DNA of 62,223 nucleotides from assembly GCA_001298575.1 (NCBI GenBank), contig LJCV01000266.1, positions 1-62,223 of the forward strand, written 5' to 3'. A program made the position numbers and the translations under genes. Origin of the DNA: Actinobacteria bacterium OK074 (lineage in GTDB: Bacteria; Actinomycetota; Actinomycetes; Streptomycetales; Streptomycetaceae). Shown here in pieces: positions 20,167 through 28,676 of the stretch (the stretch's first letter is position 1; every line of letters starts with the position of its first letter). Under the pieces are notes generated by a model. It was not told the origin of the DNA and searched no databases. It saw only the letters and a list, made by a program, of their open reading frames with translations.

Positions 20167-21024
20167 TCAGGTGTTGTCGAGACTCTCCTTGACCGTGTCG
20201 ATCAGTTCGATCATCCGGTCGCCTTCGTACGCCTTGTTGCTGATGTCCTCGAAGCACTCCTGATAGCGCGCCGTGAGGTCGAGGTCGTCACGGTTGGACA
20301 CACTGCCGGTGGGGCCTTCGAGGTAGAGCAGGTCGTCGTCGTCCTTGAAGCCGAGCAGGGTGAAGGAACTGCCCATGCTGTAGTGCGCGCCTGCCGAGAA
20401 CGGCAACAGTCGCATGGTGACCCGGGGGTGCTGGGACATCCTCTTGAGGTGTTCCAGCTGGTGCCGCATCACTCCGGGGCTCCCGATGACGCGCCTGACC
20501 ACTGCCTCGTCCAGTACGAGTGCGACTTCTGGCCCGTTCTCGCTCTCGAACAGCAATTCTTGCCGCGTGGTGCGCAGCTCGGCGGAACGCCGGGCCAGCT
20601 CGGGGGTCTCGCGCGGCGCGAGTTGGGCCATCGTGTAGTCCTCGGTCTGGAAGAGCGAGGAGATGACTGCCGGGTGGTAGTAGCGGATCGAGGTTGCGGC
20701 GCCCTCGTAACCCAGGTACTGGGCGAACTGAGGCCGCACCATGTCGCTGTACGGTGCCCACCAGGACGGCCCCTTCGAACCGCGGGCGGCTTCTTCCAAC
20801 TCGGTCACGAGTTGCGGTTCGGTGATGCCGTAGAGCTGGAGCAGGGCGCGGAGGTCAGTCACGCTGATGCTGACTGTGCCGGCTTCCAGCCTGATCAACT
20901 TCGAGAGGGACCACTCAAGCGCGCTCGTGGCGTCCCGCTGCGTGAGGTTGGCTTGCTCACGTGCTCTGCGCAGCTCGATGCGAAGCCTGCGTCGATTCAG
21001 GCTCGGATCGGTGTCCCTGGCCAT
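20167..21024 (-). CDS. WhiJ-like helix-turn-helix regulator (XRE N-terminus, DUF5753 C-terminus)
   Basis: 285 residues. An XRE-type HTH occupies about residues 10-65 (LRRAREQANLTQRDATSAL, SLSKLIRLEAGTVSISVTDL). The DUF5753 effector-like domain follows, with features such as YYHPAVISSLFQTEDYTMA and HPRVTMRLLPFSAGAH. Proteins of this kind (WhiJ, Scr1-type antitoxin-like) repress development or antibiotic genes in streptomycetes and are paired with DUF397 proteins. The ATG at 21024 has AGGAG 5 nt upstream; an earlier open frame has no good ribosome binding site. The promoter region is AT-rich and contains a palindrome at 21084. Targets are unknown. Confidence 0.9.
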   Translation of the reverse strand: MARDTDPSLNRRRLRIELRRAREQANLTQRDATSALEWSLSKLIRLEAGTVSISVTDLRALLQLYGITEPQLVTELEEAARGSKGPSWWAPYSDMVRPQFAQYLGYEGAATSIRYYHPAVISSLFQTEDYTMAQLAPRETPELARRSAELRTTRQELLFESENGPEVALVLDEAVVRRVIGSPGVMRHQLEHLKRMSQHPRVTMRLLPFSAGAHYSMGSSFTLLGFKDDDDLLYLEGPTGSVSNRDDLDLTARYQECFEDISNKAYEGDRMIELIDTVKESLDNT

Positions 21025-21083
21025 TGCGCTCCTAGCTACATGTCGACTTCGACTGGTCGTGGCGCCGACGTCGATCCGCAACT

Positions 21084-21094
21084 CTCTACTAGAG
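21084..21094. promoter_or_regulatory. Palindrome CTCTACTAGAG, candidate operator
   Basis: A perfect 5-bp inverted repeat around one base, 60-70 nt ahead of the HTH gene start. It is next to an AT-rich stretch (about 21095-21215) that probably contains the promoter. It is a candidate site for autoregulation. No direct evidence supports binding. Confidence 0.4.
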
Positions 21095-21215
21095 TAGGTT
21101 AATTGGGCGTCGGCGACTAGGTGTTCTCTACCTGACACATGTCTTTTCGACGAGGGCGCACTGCAAGCTCGACCCTATTTAAAATCGCCCAAATCAACAA
21201 ATCGACACACAAGCA

Positions 21216-21249
21216 AACCCCCGCGATGGCTGGAGCCGTCGCGGGGGTT
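21216..21249 (-). terminator. Strong hairpin terminator after the phosphate permease operon
   Basis: AACCCCCGCGA at 21216-21226 pairs perfectly with TCGCGGGGGTT at 21239-21249 (11 bp), and the 12-nt loop can pair further (GGCT/AGCC). It lies 67 nt downstream of the small membrane protein that ends at 21317. Confidence 0.8.
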
Positions 21250-21316
21250 CATTGGTGCCGTTGACCGGCTTTCTTCCAGAATCTGAAGGCTTGCCTCGGC
21301 CTGGCAAACGATCGCA

Positions 21317-21550
21317 TCAGGAAACGATCAGAAAGATCCCGTACGCCACCGCCGCCGCACACGCCGCAAAGCACGCGTAGGCCCCAGTAACCGCAAGCGC
21401 GGCCGAACCGCCCTGTGGCGCCGCACGGTGCGCATCCCGCTTTGCCAGCCCGACAACCCCCAGCGTGAACAGCCCCACCAGAGCCACCGTGACCCCGAGG
21501 CTGACGCCGAGGACGGAGCCGAGGGCCGCCCAGTCGATGTCGATGTTCAT
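21317..21550 (-). CDS. Small membrane protein co-encoded with the phosphate permease
   Basis: 77 residues with two membrane helices (about 9-33 and 51-75) joined by a basic loop containing AKRDAHRAAPQGG. Its ATG overlaps the permease stop by 4 nt (ATGA), so it is translationally coupled and probably works with or near the transporter. Similar small genes often follow PiT permeases in streptomycetes. No domain name can be given with confidence. Confidence 0.75.
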   Translation of the reverse strand: MNIDIDWAALGSVLGVSLGVTVALVGLFTLGVVGLAKRDAHRAAPQGGSAALAVTGAYACFAACAAAVAYGIFLIVS

Positions 21551-22857
21551 GCTGCTGATTCCTTAACCGGGGAGACCGTGGTGGGGCGGGCCGGGTCCGT
21601 GTCGGGGACCGCGTCCGGGGCCGGGATGGTGGCCGTCAGGCCGGTGACGGCGTCGGCGGACGATACGGCGGTGGCGTCGGCGAGCGGTCCCGCCGGGGGC
21701 GGGGCGACCGCGGCGATCACCGTCGTGACGACGCCCGCGGGCTCGGCGGCGGTTTCGTCGACGGCATTGACGTTGTCGACGGTGACCGGCGTGCGGCGGG
21801 ACAGCGACCAGATGGTGCCGGCGCCCGCGACCAGCAGCGCGCCGGTGACGACCGTGCCCCAGGTGCCCTGCTCGGTCAGCAGTTCGGCGCCCGCGCCGAC
21901 CAGCCCCGCGGCCGGCAGCGTCAGCACCCAGGCCACGAGCATCCGCGTCGCGGTCGACCAGTGCACCACCCCGCCCTTGCGGCCCAGGCCCGAGCCCATG
22001 ACGGCACCGGAACAGACCTGCGTGGTGGAGAGCGAGAAACCGATGTGCGAGGAGGCCAGGATCGCCGTCGCCGCGCTGGTCTGGGCGGCGAAGCCCTGCG
22101 GCGGCGCCAGGTCCGTCAGGCCCCTGCCCAGGGTGCGGATGATCCGCCAGCCGCCCAGGTAGGTGCCGAGCGCGATGGCCAGGCCCGCCGAGACGATGAC
22201 CCATACGGGCGGGTCGGCGTCCGGGGCGATCACGCCGCCCGTGATCAGGGCCAGGGTGATGACGCCCATCGTCTTCTGCGCGTCGTTCGTGCCGTGGGCC
22301 AGCGAGACCAGCCCGGCCGAGGCGATCTGCCCGGCGCGGTAGCCCTTGGCGGTCGCCTTCTCGTCGGTGCGGCTGCCGATGGCGTACGACAGCCGGGTGG
22401 CGAGCAGCGCGGCGAGGCCGGCGACGAGCGGGGCGGCCACCGCGGGGATGAGGACCTTGGTGACGACGGTCGAGCCGTTCACCGACGACCACCCTGCCGA
22501 GGTGACCGCGGCGCCTATCAGGCCGCCGAAGAGGGCGTGGGAGGAGCTGGAGGGCAGGCCCAGGAGCCAGGTCACCAGGTTCCAGAGGATGGCGCCCACC
22601 AGCGCCGCGAAGATCACTTCGACGCGGATGCCGTCTTCGTTGATGATGCCGCCGGAGATCGTCTTGGCGACTTCGACGGAGAGGAAGGCGCCGACGAGGT
22701 TCAGCGTGGCGGCCATCGCCACCGCCGTCTTGGGCTTGAGGGCGCCGGTCGAGATGGTGGTGGCCATCGCGTTGGCGGTGTCGTGGAAACCGTTCGTGAA
22801 ATCGAACACGAGAGCGGTGACGATCACGATTCCGAGGAGGAGCGTGATGTGTTCCAT
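21547..22857 (-). CDS. pit: Low-affinity inorganic phosphate permease, PiT family
   Basis: 436 residues with about ten membrane helices. The two PiT signatures are present: FDFTNGFHDTANAMATTISTG (residues 19-39) and, in the second repeat, SLAHGTNDAQKTMGVITLAL. LPSSSSHALFGGLIGA is also typical. It imports metal-phosphate by proton symport. A C-terminal tail of about 80 residues rich in Ala, Val and Thr extends beyond the last helix. A PHO box lies upstream. From memory it corresponds to one of the two S. coelicolor pitH genes. Confidence 0.93.
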   Translation of the reverse strand: MEHITLLLGIVIVTALVFDFTNGFHDTANAMATTISTGALKPKTAVAMAATLNLVGAFLSVEVAKTISGGIINEDGIRVEVIFAALVGAILWNLVTWLLGLPSSSSHALFGGLIGAAVTSAGWSSVNGSTVVTKVLIPAVAAPLVAGLAALLATRLSYAIGSRTDEKATAKGYRAGQIASAGLVSLAHGTNDAQKTMGVITLALITGGVIAPDADPPVWVIVSAGLAIALGTYLGGWRIIRTLGRGLTDLAPPQGFAAQTSAATAILASSHIGFSLSTTQVCSGAVMGSGLGRKGGVVHWSTATRMLVAWVLTLPAAGLVGAGAELLTEQGTWGTVVTGALLVAGAGTIWSLSRRTPVTVDNVNAVDETAAEPAGVVTTVIAAVAPPPAGPLADATAVSSADAVTGLTATIPAPDAVPDTDPARPTTVSPVKESAA

Positions 22858-22904
22858 TTACCCAGGCTTCTGTTGGACGACAGTGGCCAGTGGACCGTAG
22901 GCAA

Positions 22905-22926
22905 CCTGGGTGAACGCAAGATGAAC
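22905..22926 (-). promoter_or_regulatory. PHO box: two PhoP direct-repeat units
   Basis: Read on the minus strand, GTTCATCTTGC (22926-22916) is followed directly by GTTCACCCAGG (22915-22905). These are two 11-nt units starting with the streptomycete PhoP core GTTCAYC, and a weaker third unit (TTGCCTACGGT) follows. The site is 48-69 nt ahead of the permease ATG and fits control of phosphate uptake by PhoR-PhoP. Confidence 0.7.
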
Positions 22927-22980
22927 TGGGGTGGGCCGAGGGGTGTCCCGAACGGGGCGTCGCCGTTCCGCTTGTCGGAT

Positions 22981-23020
22981 GGACGGCGGCGCCCCGGGAC
23001 GGACGGCGGCGCCCCGGGGC
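22981..23020. repeat. Tandem duplication of a 20-nt unit
   Basis: GGACGGCGGCGCCCCGGGAC at 22981-23000 is followed by the same 20 nt with one change. It lies in the gap between the lysozyme stop and the phosphate permease promoter. No coding role. Confidence 0.85.
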
Positions 23021-23077
23021 GGAAGGTGGGCGGCCGGATCGAACGTCGGGTCGAACAAGGGGTCCCGTGCGGGGGTG

Positions 23078-23881
23078 TCAGCCCCTCGCGAACCGCTTCA
23101 ACTGGGCCTGGGTGCCGTTGAAGAGGTTCTGGTCGCCCGGGAGGGTGCCGCTGTTGTCGTACTGCCAGAACGTCCAGAAGGTCCATCCGGCGGGCAGGGT
23201 CCCGGCGGTGGCCGCGTTGTAGCGGGCGATCCAGAGCGGGTGGTCCGCGGCGAAGGCGGCGCTGTTGCCGGTGCACAGCTGCCACCAGTGGGCGGTGGTG
23301 TAGATGACCGGACGACGGCCGGTCTGCCGCTTGATCTCGTTGCTGAACGACTTGATCCAGCTGACCATCCTGGCCTTGCTCAGGCCGTAGCACTTGGCCT
23401 TCCCGTAGGGGTTGTACTCGATGTCGAGCGCGGGCGGCAGCGTCCAGCCGTCCGCGCGCCAGGCACCGCCGTTCTTCACGAAGTACGCGGCCTGCTTGGC
23501 GCCCGAGGACTTGTTCGGCAGCGCGAAGTGGTACGCGCCCCGGACGATGCCCGCCGTGCGCGCCCCCGAGTACTGCTGCCCGAAGTACGGGTTGCGGTAG
23601 GTGGTGGACTCGGTCGCCTTGACGTAGACGAACGTGGCGCCCTTCGTTTTCGCCTTCGCCCAGTCGACGTTCTTCTGGTGCGAGGAGACGTCGTGTCCCT
23701 TCGGTTTGCCCGCCGCCTCGGCCGGTAACCCGGCGAGCGCGGTTCCCCCCGCGGCGAGGGCCGCCACGGAGGCCGCGGTCACAAGGCCACGGACCTGGGC
23801 GCGACGACGGGACGACTGCGACGGCTGGGACGAGTGCGACGGCTGAGACTGCTGACGGGACGGCTGGTGATCACGGGCCAT
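23078..23881 (-). CDS. Secreted GH25 lysozyme (muramidase)
   Basis: 267 residues. An N-terminal export signal (RRRAQVRGLVTAASVAALAAG, cleaved near ALAGLPAEAAG) has a twin-arginine-like start, so Tat export is possible. The mature part is a glycoside hydrolase 25 domain: KGHDVSSHQKNVDW, FVYVKATESTTYRNPYF, the catalytic segment PPALDIEYNP (acidic pair), YTTAHWWQLCTG, and FWQYDNSG. It should cleave the MurNAc-GlcNAc bond of peptidoglycan. The ATG at 23881 was chosen for the GGGGGG stretch upstream and the signal peptide position. The 215 nt ahead of it contain no gene. Confidence 0.9.
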   Translation of the reverse strand: MARDHQPSRQQSQPSHSSQPSQSSRRRAQVRGLVTAASVAALAAGGTALAGLPAEAAGKPKGHDVSSHQKNVDWAKAKTKGATFVYVKATESTTYRNPYFGQQYSGARTAGIVRGAYHFALPNKSSGAKQAAYFVKNGGAWRADGWTLPPALDIEYNPYGKAKCYGLSKARMVSWIKSFSNEIKRQTGRRPVIYTTAHWWQLCTGNSAAFAADHPLWIARYNAATAGTLPAGWTFWTFWQYDNSGTLPGDQNLFNGTQAQLKRFARG

Positions 23882-24096
23882 GTTTCCCCCCGGAATGGCG
23901 ACGTGCACGACAGGTCCAGGAGGCTACTGGAAGATCACCGAAACCCGGTCGTCCCCCGGCCAATCGCCCCCCGAAGATCCCCGGAGGCCCCCGACGCCGC
24001 CCAACGCCCCCGTGCGCCCTTACGGGACGGCCCTCCGCCGCCGTAACCTGCCCCGGGCCCGCGACGCGGCGGCGCCCCCGCTGGCAGGATCGCGGC

Positions 24097-24828
24097 ATGG
24101 CTGATGAGCGAGCGAACGCGCGGGACACCGGTGACGAGCGGGACGCGCCCGACCGCGGACCCGGACCGGCCCCGGAGGCACCGCCGTCGGAGATCGGCCG
24201 GGCCTGGGCCGACCTCGTGGCGACCGCCCGGCGCACGGTCACCGACGGACTGGTCGTCGGCACGTCCGGCAACGTCTCCGTCCGCGTCGGCGACACCGTA
24301 CTGGTCACCCCTACGGGCGTCCCCTACGACGAACTGACGCCGGCGGACATGGTCGGCGTGGACCTGGACGGCCGCCAGGTCCTCGGAACACTGCGCCCCA
24401 CCAGCGAACTCCCCATGCACCTCACGGTCTACGACGCCACCGACGCCCGGGCCGTCGTCCACACCCACGCCGTGCACGCGACGGCCGTCTCGACGCTCGT
24501 ACCGGAGCTGCCCGCGATCCACTACATGGCGGGCGCGCTCGGCGGCGCGGTCCGGGTGGCCCCGTATGCCACGTACGGCACGCCGGAGTTGGCCGAGAAC
24601 ATGCGGCACGCCCTGACCGACCGCGTGGCCTGCCTCCTCCAGAACCACGGCACCATCGCCTACGGGGGGACCCTGCGGGCGGCTTACGAGCGGACCGCTC
24701 AGCTGGAGTGGATGTGCAGGGTGTGGTTGATGGCGTCGTCGGTGCCGGGGGTGTCGCCCACGTTGCTGACGCGGGAGCAGGTGGGGGAGGCGGGGGAGCG
24801 GTTGCGTTCTTATGGGCAGCGGGGGTGA
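24097..24828 (+). CDS. Class II aldolase/adducin family protein (fuculose-phosphate aldolase-like)
   Basis: 243 residues; the first 30 are Asp/Pro-rich. The aldolase core has VGTSGNVSVRVGDTVLVTP (phosphate-binding loop), TSELPMHLTVYDATDARAVVHTHAVHAT, where the paired His residues and the Glu bind zinc, and LLQNHGTIAYGGTLRAAY with the third metal His. The likely activity is zinc-dependent cleavage of a sugar 1-phosphate to dihydroxyacetone phosphate and an aldehyde, but the substrate is not clear. It stands alone. Confidence 0.85.
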   Translation: MADERANARDTGDERDAPDRGPGPAPEAPPSEIGRAWADLVATARRTVTDGLVVGTSGNVSVRVGDTVLVTPTGVPYDELTPADMVGVDLDGRQVLGTLRPTSELPMHLTVYDATDARAVVHTHAVHATAVSTLVPELPAIHYMAGALGGAVRVAPYATYGTPELAENMRHALTDRVACLLQNHGTIAYGGTLRAAYERTAQLEWMCRVWLMASSVPGVSPTLLTREQVGEAGERLRSYGQRG

Positions 24829-24892
24829 GGTTCTCGGGGGTGTCGGGGTGCGGCTTGGTGGGGTTGGAGTCGGGGGCGCCGTAGCTTCGGGC

Positions 24893-25010
24893 GGTCGTGG
24901 GGTGGGTGCGGGCCGTCGGTGGCTGGTCGCGCCCACCCGGCGGAGCCGCACAATGTCACAGCCCCGCGCCCCTTACGGGCCGCGGCCCGACGAAATCCGC
25001 GCGCCCCTAT
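24893..25010. repeat. Streptomyces dispersed intergenic repeat remnants
   Basis: Between the aldolase and the hydrolase lie blocks I recognise as common Streptomyces intergenic repeat sequence: GGGTGCGGGCCGTCGGTGGC, TGGTCGCGCCCACC, CCCCGCGCCCCTTACGGG. The region can be read in the hydrolase frame but has no protein character, so the hydrolase start was placed after it. Recognition is from memory. Confidence 0.55.
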
Positions 25011-25059
25011 CGGGGCGCTCCCGCTGGCCGAGGCTCCCGATCCCGTCGACACTGGAGCC

Positions 25060-26178
25060 GTGCGCACTGTCAAAGCGGCGGCCACGGCCGTCACCGTTGC
25101 CCTTGCGGCCGGTGCGGCCTCCGTCGCGGTGGGCCGTTTCGCCAGCGACGCGGCGCTCAAGGCGCCGCCGGGCGGGCCGCTGCCCACCGAACCGCGCCTC
25201 ACCGTGCACGCGACCGCCGCGGGCCGCGTCACGCTCACCCGGGCGCTGGCCACCCGCCGCCCCGGCCGCTACGGCCTCGCGGGCGACGGCACCCACGCGG
25301 TCGTCGGCCAGGTCCTCGCCTCGGCACCGCACACCGCCGACACCGTGGTCCGCCGGTTGGAACGCGTGACCCGCGGCGCCCTCGAACCCGGCGCCAGGGT
25401 CAGGCTCACCCCCAACATCCACGTCGGCGACCCCGGCAGCGCCCTCGGCCTCACCCACACCGACGTGCACATCCCCGGCGAACTCGGCCCGCTGCCCGCC
25501 TGGTTCGTGCCCGGCGGCCGCGACACCTGGGTGATCACCGTGCACGGCCTCGGCACCACCCGCGAACTCCCGCTGAACGTCATGGGGTTCCTGCACCGCC
25601 ACCACTTCCCGGTGCTCGACCTCGCCTACCGCGGCGACGCCCGCGCACCCGCCGCCCCGGACGGCCTGGGCCACCTCGGCGAGACCGAGTGGCGCGACCT
25701 GGACGCCGCACTTCACCACGCCGTCGACCGGGGCGCCCGCCGCGTGATCCTGCACGGCTGGTCCACGGGCGCCACCATGGCCCTGCGTACGGCGGCGCAC
25801 TCCCCGTTGCGCGACCGGATCTGCGGGCTCGTCCTGGACTCCCCGGTGCTCGACTGGGAGACCACCCTCCGCGCCCTGGCCACCGCCCGCCGCACCCCGG
25901 GCGCGCTGCTGCCCCTCGCGGTACGGGCGGCGCAGGGCCGCACGGGCCACCGCATCCACCACGCCACGGACCCGGTCGCCCCGCGGGTCCCGGTCCTGAT
26001 CTTCCACGGCCCCGACGACACCATCGCCCCCTGGGCCCCCACCCGGCGCCTCGCCGCCCGCCACCCCAACCTGGTCTCCCTCCACCCGGTCCGCGAGGCC
26101 CCCCACGGCGCGATGTGGAACGCGAACCCGGAGGCATACGAGGAAGCCCTGCGCCGCTTCCTGACCCCACTGATGTGA
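25060..26178 (+). CDS. Alpha/beta hydrolase with N-terminal membrane anchor or signal
   Basis: 372 residues. A hydrophobic N-terminus (VKAAATAVTVALAAGAASVAV) suggests an anchor or secretion signal. The hydrolase core shows ITVHGLGTTRE (oxyanion region), LHGWSTGATMAL (nucleophile Ser in G-x-S-x-G), FHGPDDTIAP (Asp) and APHGAMWN (His), a full triad. Substrate unknown; lipase, esterase and peptidase are all possible. The GTG at 25060 is preferred because the open frame upstream passes through repeat sequence, although its ribosome binding site (GGAG) is very close. Its stop codon lies in a short tandem repeat. Confidence 0.8.
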   Translation: MRTVKAAATAVTVALAAGAASVAVGRFASDAALKAPPGGPLPTEPRLTVHATAAGRVTLTRALATRRPGRYGLAGDGTHAVVGQVLASAPHTADTVVRRLERVTRGALEPGARVRLTPNIHVGDPGSALGLTHTDVHIPGELGPLPAWFVPGGRDTWVITVHGLGTTRELPLNVMGFLHRHHFPVLDLAYRGDARAPAAPDGLGHLGETEWRDLDAALHHAVDRGARRVILHGWSTGATMALRTAAHSPLRDRICGLVLDSPVLDWETTLRALATARRTPGALLPLAVRAAQGRTGHRIHHATDPVAPRVPVLIFHGPDDTIAPWAPTRRLAARHPNLVSLHPVREAPHGAMWNANPEAYEEALRRFLTPLM

Positions 26179-26210
26179 CCCCATTGATGTGAGATGTGAC
26201 CCCATTGAGG
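26162..26210. repeat. Short tandem repeat spanning the hydrolase stop codon
   Basis: TGACCCCACTGATG (26162-26175), TGACCCCATTGATG (26176-26189) and TGACCCCATTGAGG (26197-26210) are three near-identical 14-nt units. The TGA of the second unit is the stop codon of the hydrolase. The 258 nt that follow, up to 26468, hold no gene that I can support. Confidence 0.85.
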
Positions 26211-26468
26211 TGAGGGGACGGGCGGACGCCGGGCACGACGCCGAAGGCGAAAGGGGCGCGGGGCCCTGACACCGTGCGGCGCCGCCGCGTGGGCGCGAGC
26301 GCCCCCCACCCACCCGCGGACGCCCACACTCCCAAGCCACCCCATCCCTCGGGCGCCCTTCCGCTTCCTCCTCCCCAGCACCCCCCAAACCTGGTCCATT
26401 GGCCACGCCCATCCCCCGCTGTGACATTCCGTTTGGGTTTTCGGACCGTCAACCGCAAGACTGCACCC

Positions 26469-28001
26469 GTGACGTCCCGTAATCCGCGCGACTCCAGGCT
26501 CCGACTCGTCCGCCCGCGGCCCCTCGCGGCCGCCCCCCGAGCGGTGACCCAGCGCCGCGACCGCCGCCCAGCACCCCGCCCTCCCGAGGGCACGCCACCC
26601 CCCGCGGAGCTGGCCCGCATGGCCCGTGCCGGCCTCGCCGCCGCCGCCCGCGTCGCCCACTGGGCCGACGACGCCCTCCGCCCCGGCCCCGACGGTGCCG
26701 CCGCCCACGGCAGGGGCACGCTCTCCGACGCCACCGCCGAGCACGCCGCCGCCGCACTCGGTTTGACGCCGGCTCAGGTGCGCGCCGACTGGGACACCGC
26801 CCGCCTGGCCGGTCTCGTCGAGGTGCACGGCGACCGCGCCCGCCCCGGCTGGCGGCTGCGCGCCTGGGACCGCGACGACAGCGCCGTCCTGCGCGGCTGG
26901 GTCGCCCTGTTCGACGCCTGGTCGCTCGCCCACCCGGAACCGGCCGACCGCGAACACGCCGACGTCGCCGAAGTCGTCTCCGCCATGCCCCAGGTGCTCT
27001 CCTTCCTCCAGCTCTCCGCGGGCCCCGTCCCGGTGGAACAACTCCTCGACCTGCTCCAGCAGCGCGTCATGGAACTCCGCACGGAACGCTGCGAAATCCC
27101 GTACGGCCCCGAGGCACCGGCCGCCGCCGGAGCGACCGCGGTGGCCGCGACCGCCGCAGCCGCCGGAGCCGCGGAACCTGCCGGAGGCCCCGCGGCCGAC
27201 GACGACCCGGCCGCCCCGACGGCCCTCGCCCCGGCTCCGCCCCCGGTCTCCGCCCCGGCCCCCGCTCCCGCCACGGACACCGCCCTCGCCCCCCTCCTCG
27301 ACTGGTCCCTCCAGGCCCTCGCCGCCGTCGGCGCCCTCACCTACGGCGGCGGCCAGGCCACCCTCACCCCGCTCGGCAACTGGGCGGTCTGGGTCAAGCT
27401 GGAGCAGATCTGCGTGGCCGCGCAGAGCCCCGCCGGGAACATCGAGCAGGCCGCCGAGGACATGCTCCGAGGCTGCGCCCAGCTCCGCCCGAACGCGGCC
27501 CGCAACGAGTACCGCGCCTGGCTCGCCGCCCGCACCGTCGGCAGCGCCGTCACCGAACTCCTCGACGCGGCCCGCGGTGAGGACGCCCTCCTGCGCGGTC
27601 TCGCCTTCGAGGCGCTGCGCGTGGTCGGCGCCCCCGCCGAGCCGGACGTGCGGGGCATCGTCGACGAGGCGACGCTACGGCCGTACGCCCTGCTGTGGCT
27701 CGCCGAGCACGAGGGCGCGGACCCCGAGGACGTCCACGAGGTGCTCACCCGCGAAGAGGCCACCTGGCTGTGGGTCGACACCGCCGCGGCCGTGGCCGAC
27801 CACGGCGAGGCCCCGCTGCTCGTACGCCACCTGGAGTCCGCGGTACAGCCCACGGTGCCCCAACTCCTCGACGAGGTACGCGCGGTCGGCCATCCGCGCA
27901 CCGTGCAGGTCCTGGTCGCGCTGGCCGCCGCCCACCCCGACCCGGCCCTCGCCAAGGCCGTACGCCGGGCCGCGTTCCAGGTCCACCGGGGAGGCAACTG
28001 A
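26469..28001 (+). CDS. Unrecognised protein, possibly winged-helix N-terminus and HEAT-like C-terminus
   Basis: 510 residues, no family recognised. The first 50 residues are basic and Pro-rich. Residues about 80-125 (LSDATAEHAAAALGLTPAQVRADWDTARLAGLVEV) look like a winged-helix DNA-binding unit. An Ala/Pro linker runs from about 215 to 270. The last 200 residues are alpha-helical with repeat-like segments (LLRGLAFEALRVVGAPAEP, LLVRHLESAVQPTVPQLLDE, VQVLVALAAAHPDPALAKAV), suggesting a HEAT-like scaffold. The GTG at 26469 is preferred; an in-frame start 48 nt earlier is possible. It seems to be a single transcription unit. Confidence 0.8.
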   Translation: MTSRNPRDSRLRLVRPRPLAAAPRAVTQRRDRRPAPRPPEGTPPPAELARMARAGLAAAARVAHWADDALRPGPDGAAAHGRGTLSDATAEHAAAALGLTPAQVRADWDTARLAGLVEVHGDRARPGWRLRAWDRDDSAVLRGWVALFDAWSLAHPEPADREHADVAEVVSAMPQVLSFLQLSAGPVPVEQLLDLLQQRVMELRTERCEIPYGPEAPAAAGATAVAATAAAAGAAEPAGGPAADDDPAAPTALAPAPPPVSAPAPAPATDTALAPLLDWSLQALAAVGALTYGGGQATLTPLGNWAVWVKLEQICVAAQSPAGNIEQAAEDMLRGCAQLRPNAARNEYRAWLAARTVGSAVTELLDAARGEDALLRGLAFEALRVVGAPAEPDVRGIVDEATLRPYALLWLAEHEGADPEDVHEVLTREEATWLWVDTAAAVADHGEAPLLVRHLESAVQPTVPQLLDEVRAVGHPRTVQVLVALAAAHPDPALAKAVRRAAFQVHRGGN

Positions 28002-28046
28002 GCCCCCCCCCGGCCGGGAAAGCGTCCCCGGACGAGCCCTCGGCCT

Positions 28047-28472
28047 TCAGCTCGCCGATGCCGCCGGTATCTCGGGCGCGTACGTTCCGAACGCCCAGAC
28101 GTTCCCCTCGGTGTCCCGGGCCATGTAGTCCCGGGAGCCGTAGTCCTGGTCCGTCGGGGGCATCAGGATCTCCACGCCGTGCTCGACCGCCCGCCGGTGG
28201 TGTGCGTCCACGTCGTCCACCACGACGTACACCCCGGTGGGGCCCGCGCCCTTCATCGCCTCGTCGAAACGGCCGCCGCGTCCCTTCGAGCCGAGCATGA
28301 CCACGCCGTTGCCCTGCGCCAGCTCGGCGTGCATCACCGAGCCGTCCTCGCCCTCATACACCGCGAGCGCGGTGAAACCGAAGGCCCCCGTGAGCTGCTC
28401 GATCGCCGCCTTCGCGTCCGCGTACAGCAGCGACGGGCAGATGCTGGGACGCCCGCCGTCCGTGTCCGACAT
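28047..28472 (-). CDS. VOC family protein (glyoxalase/PhnB-like)
   Basis: 141 residues with the paired beta-alpha-beta-beta-beta units of the vicinal oxygen chelate superfamily: PSICPSLLYADAKAAIEQLTGAFGF at the start, VMHAELAQGNGVVMLGS, GVYVVVDDVDAHHRRAVEHG and YMARDTEGNVWAFGTY. Such proteins are metal-dependent isomerases or dioxygenases, or drug-binding proteins. The exact reaction is unknown. The ATG at 28472 was chosen because the family starts there; upstream codons are in the promoter gap. Confidence 0.85.
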   Translation of the reverse strand: MSDTDGGRPSICPSLLYADAKAAIEQLTGAFGFTALAVYEGEDGSVMHAELAQGNGVVMLGSKGRGGRFDEAMKGAGPTGVYVVVDDVDAHHRRAVEHGVEILMPPTDQDYGSRDYMARDTEGNVWAFGTYAPEIPAASAS

Positions 28473-28676
28473 CGCAACCACTCCCTCGCATTTCGCCGCA
28501 ATGTGACCTGCTGCACAGTCTTGCACCGACCACTGACAACGCGCTGCCCCGACCAGCCCCGAAACCACCCGGAAGAAACCCCGAGACACCCCCGAGTACC
28601 CGTGCGGCGGTGGCCTAACCCCCACTCGGCGGCCCTCGAACACCCGCACGGCGGAAAAGCGCTTGCGTCACCCCGT

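Noticed and set aside
26274..26468. N-terminal extension of the 510-residue protein
   Set aside because: The extra codons are Pro/His-rich, lie in a gap with repeats, and the GTG at 26469 gives a plausible basic N-terminus.
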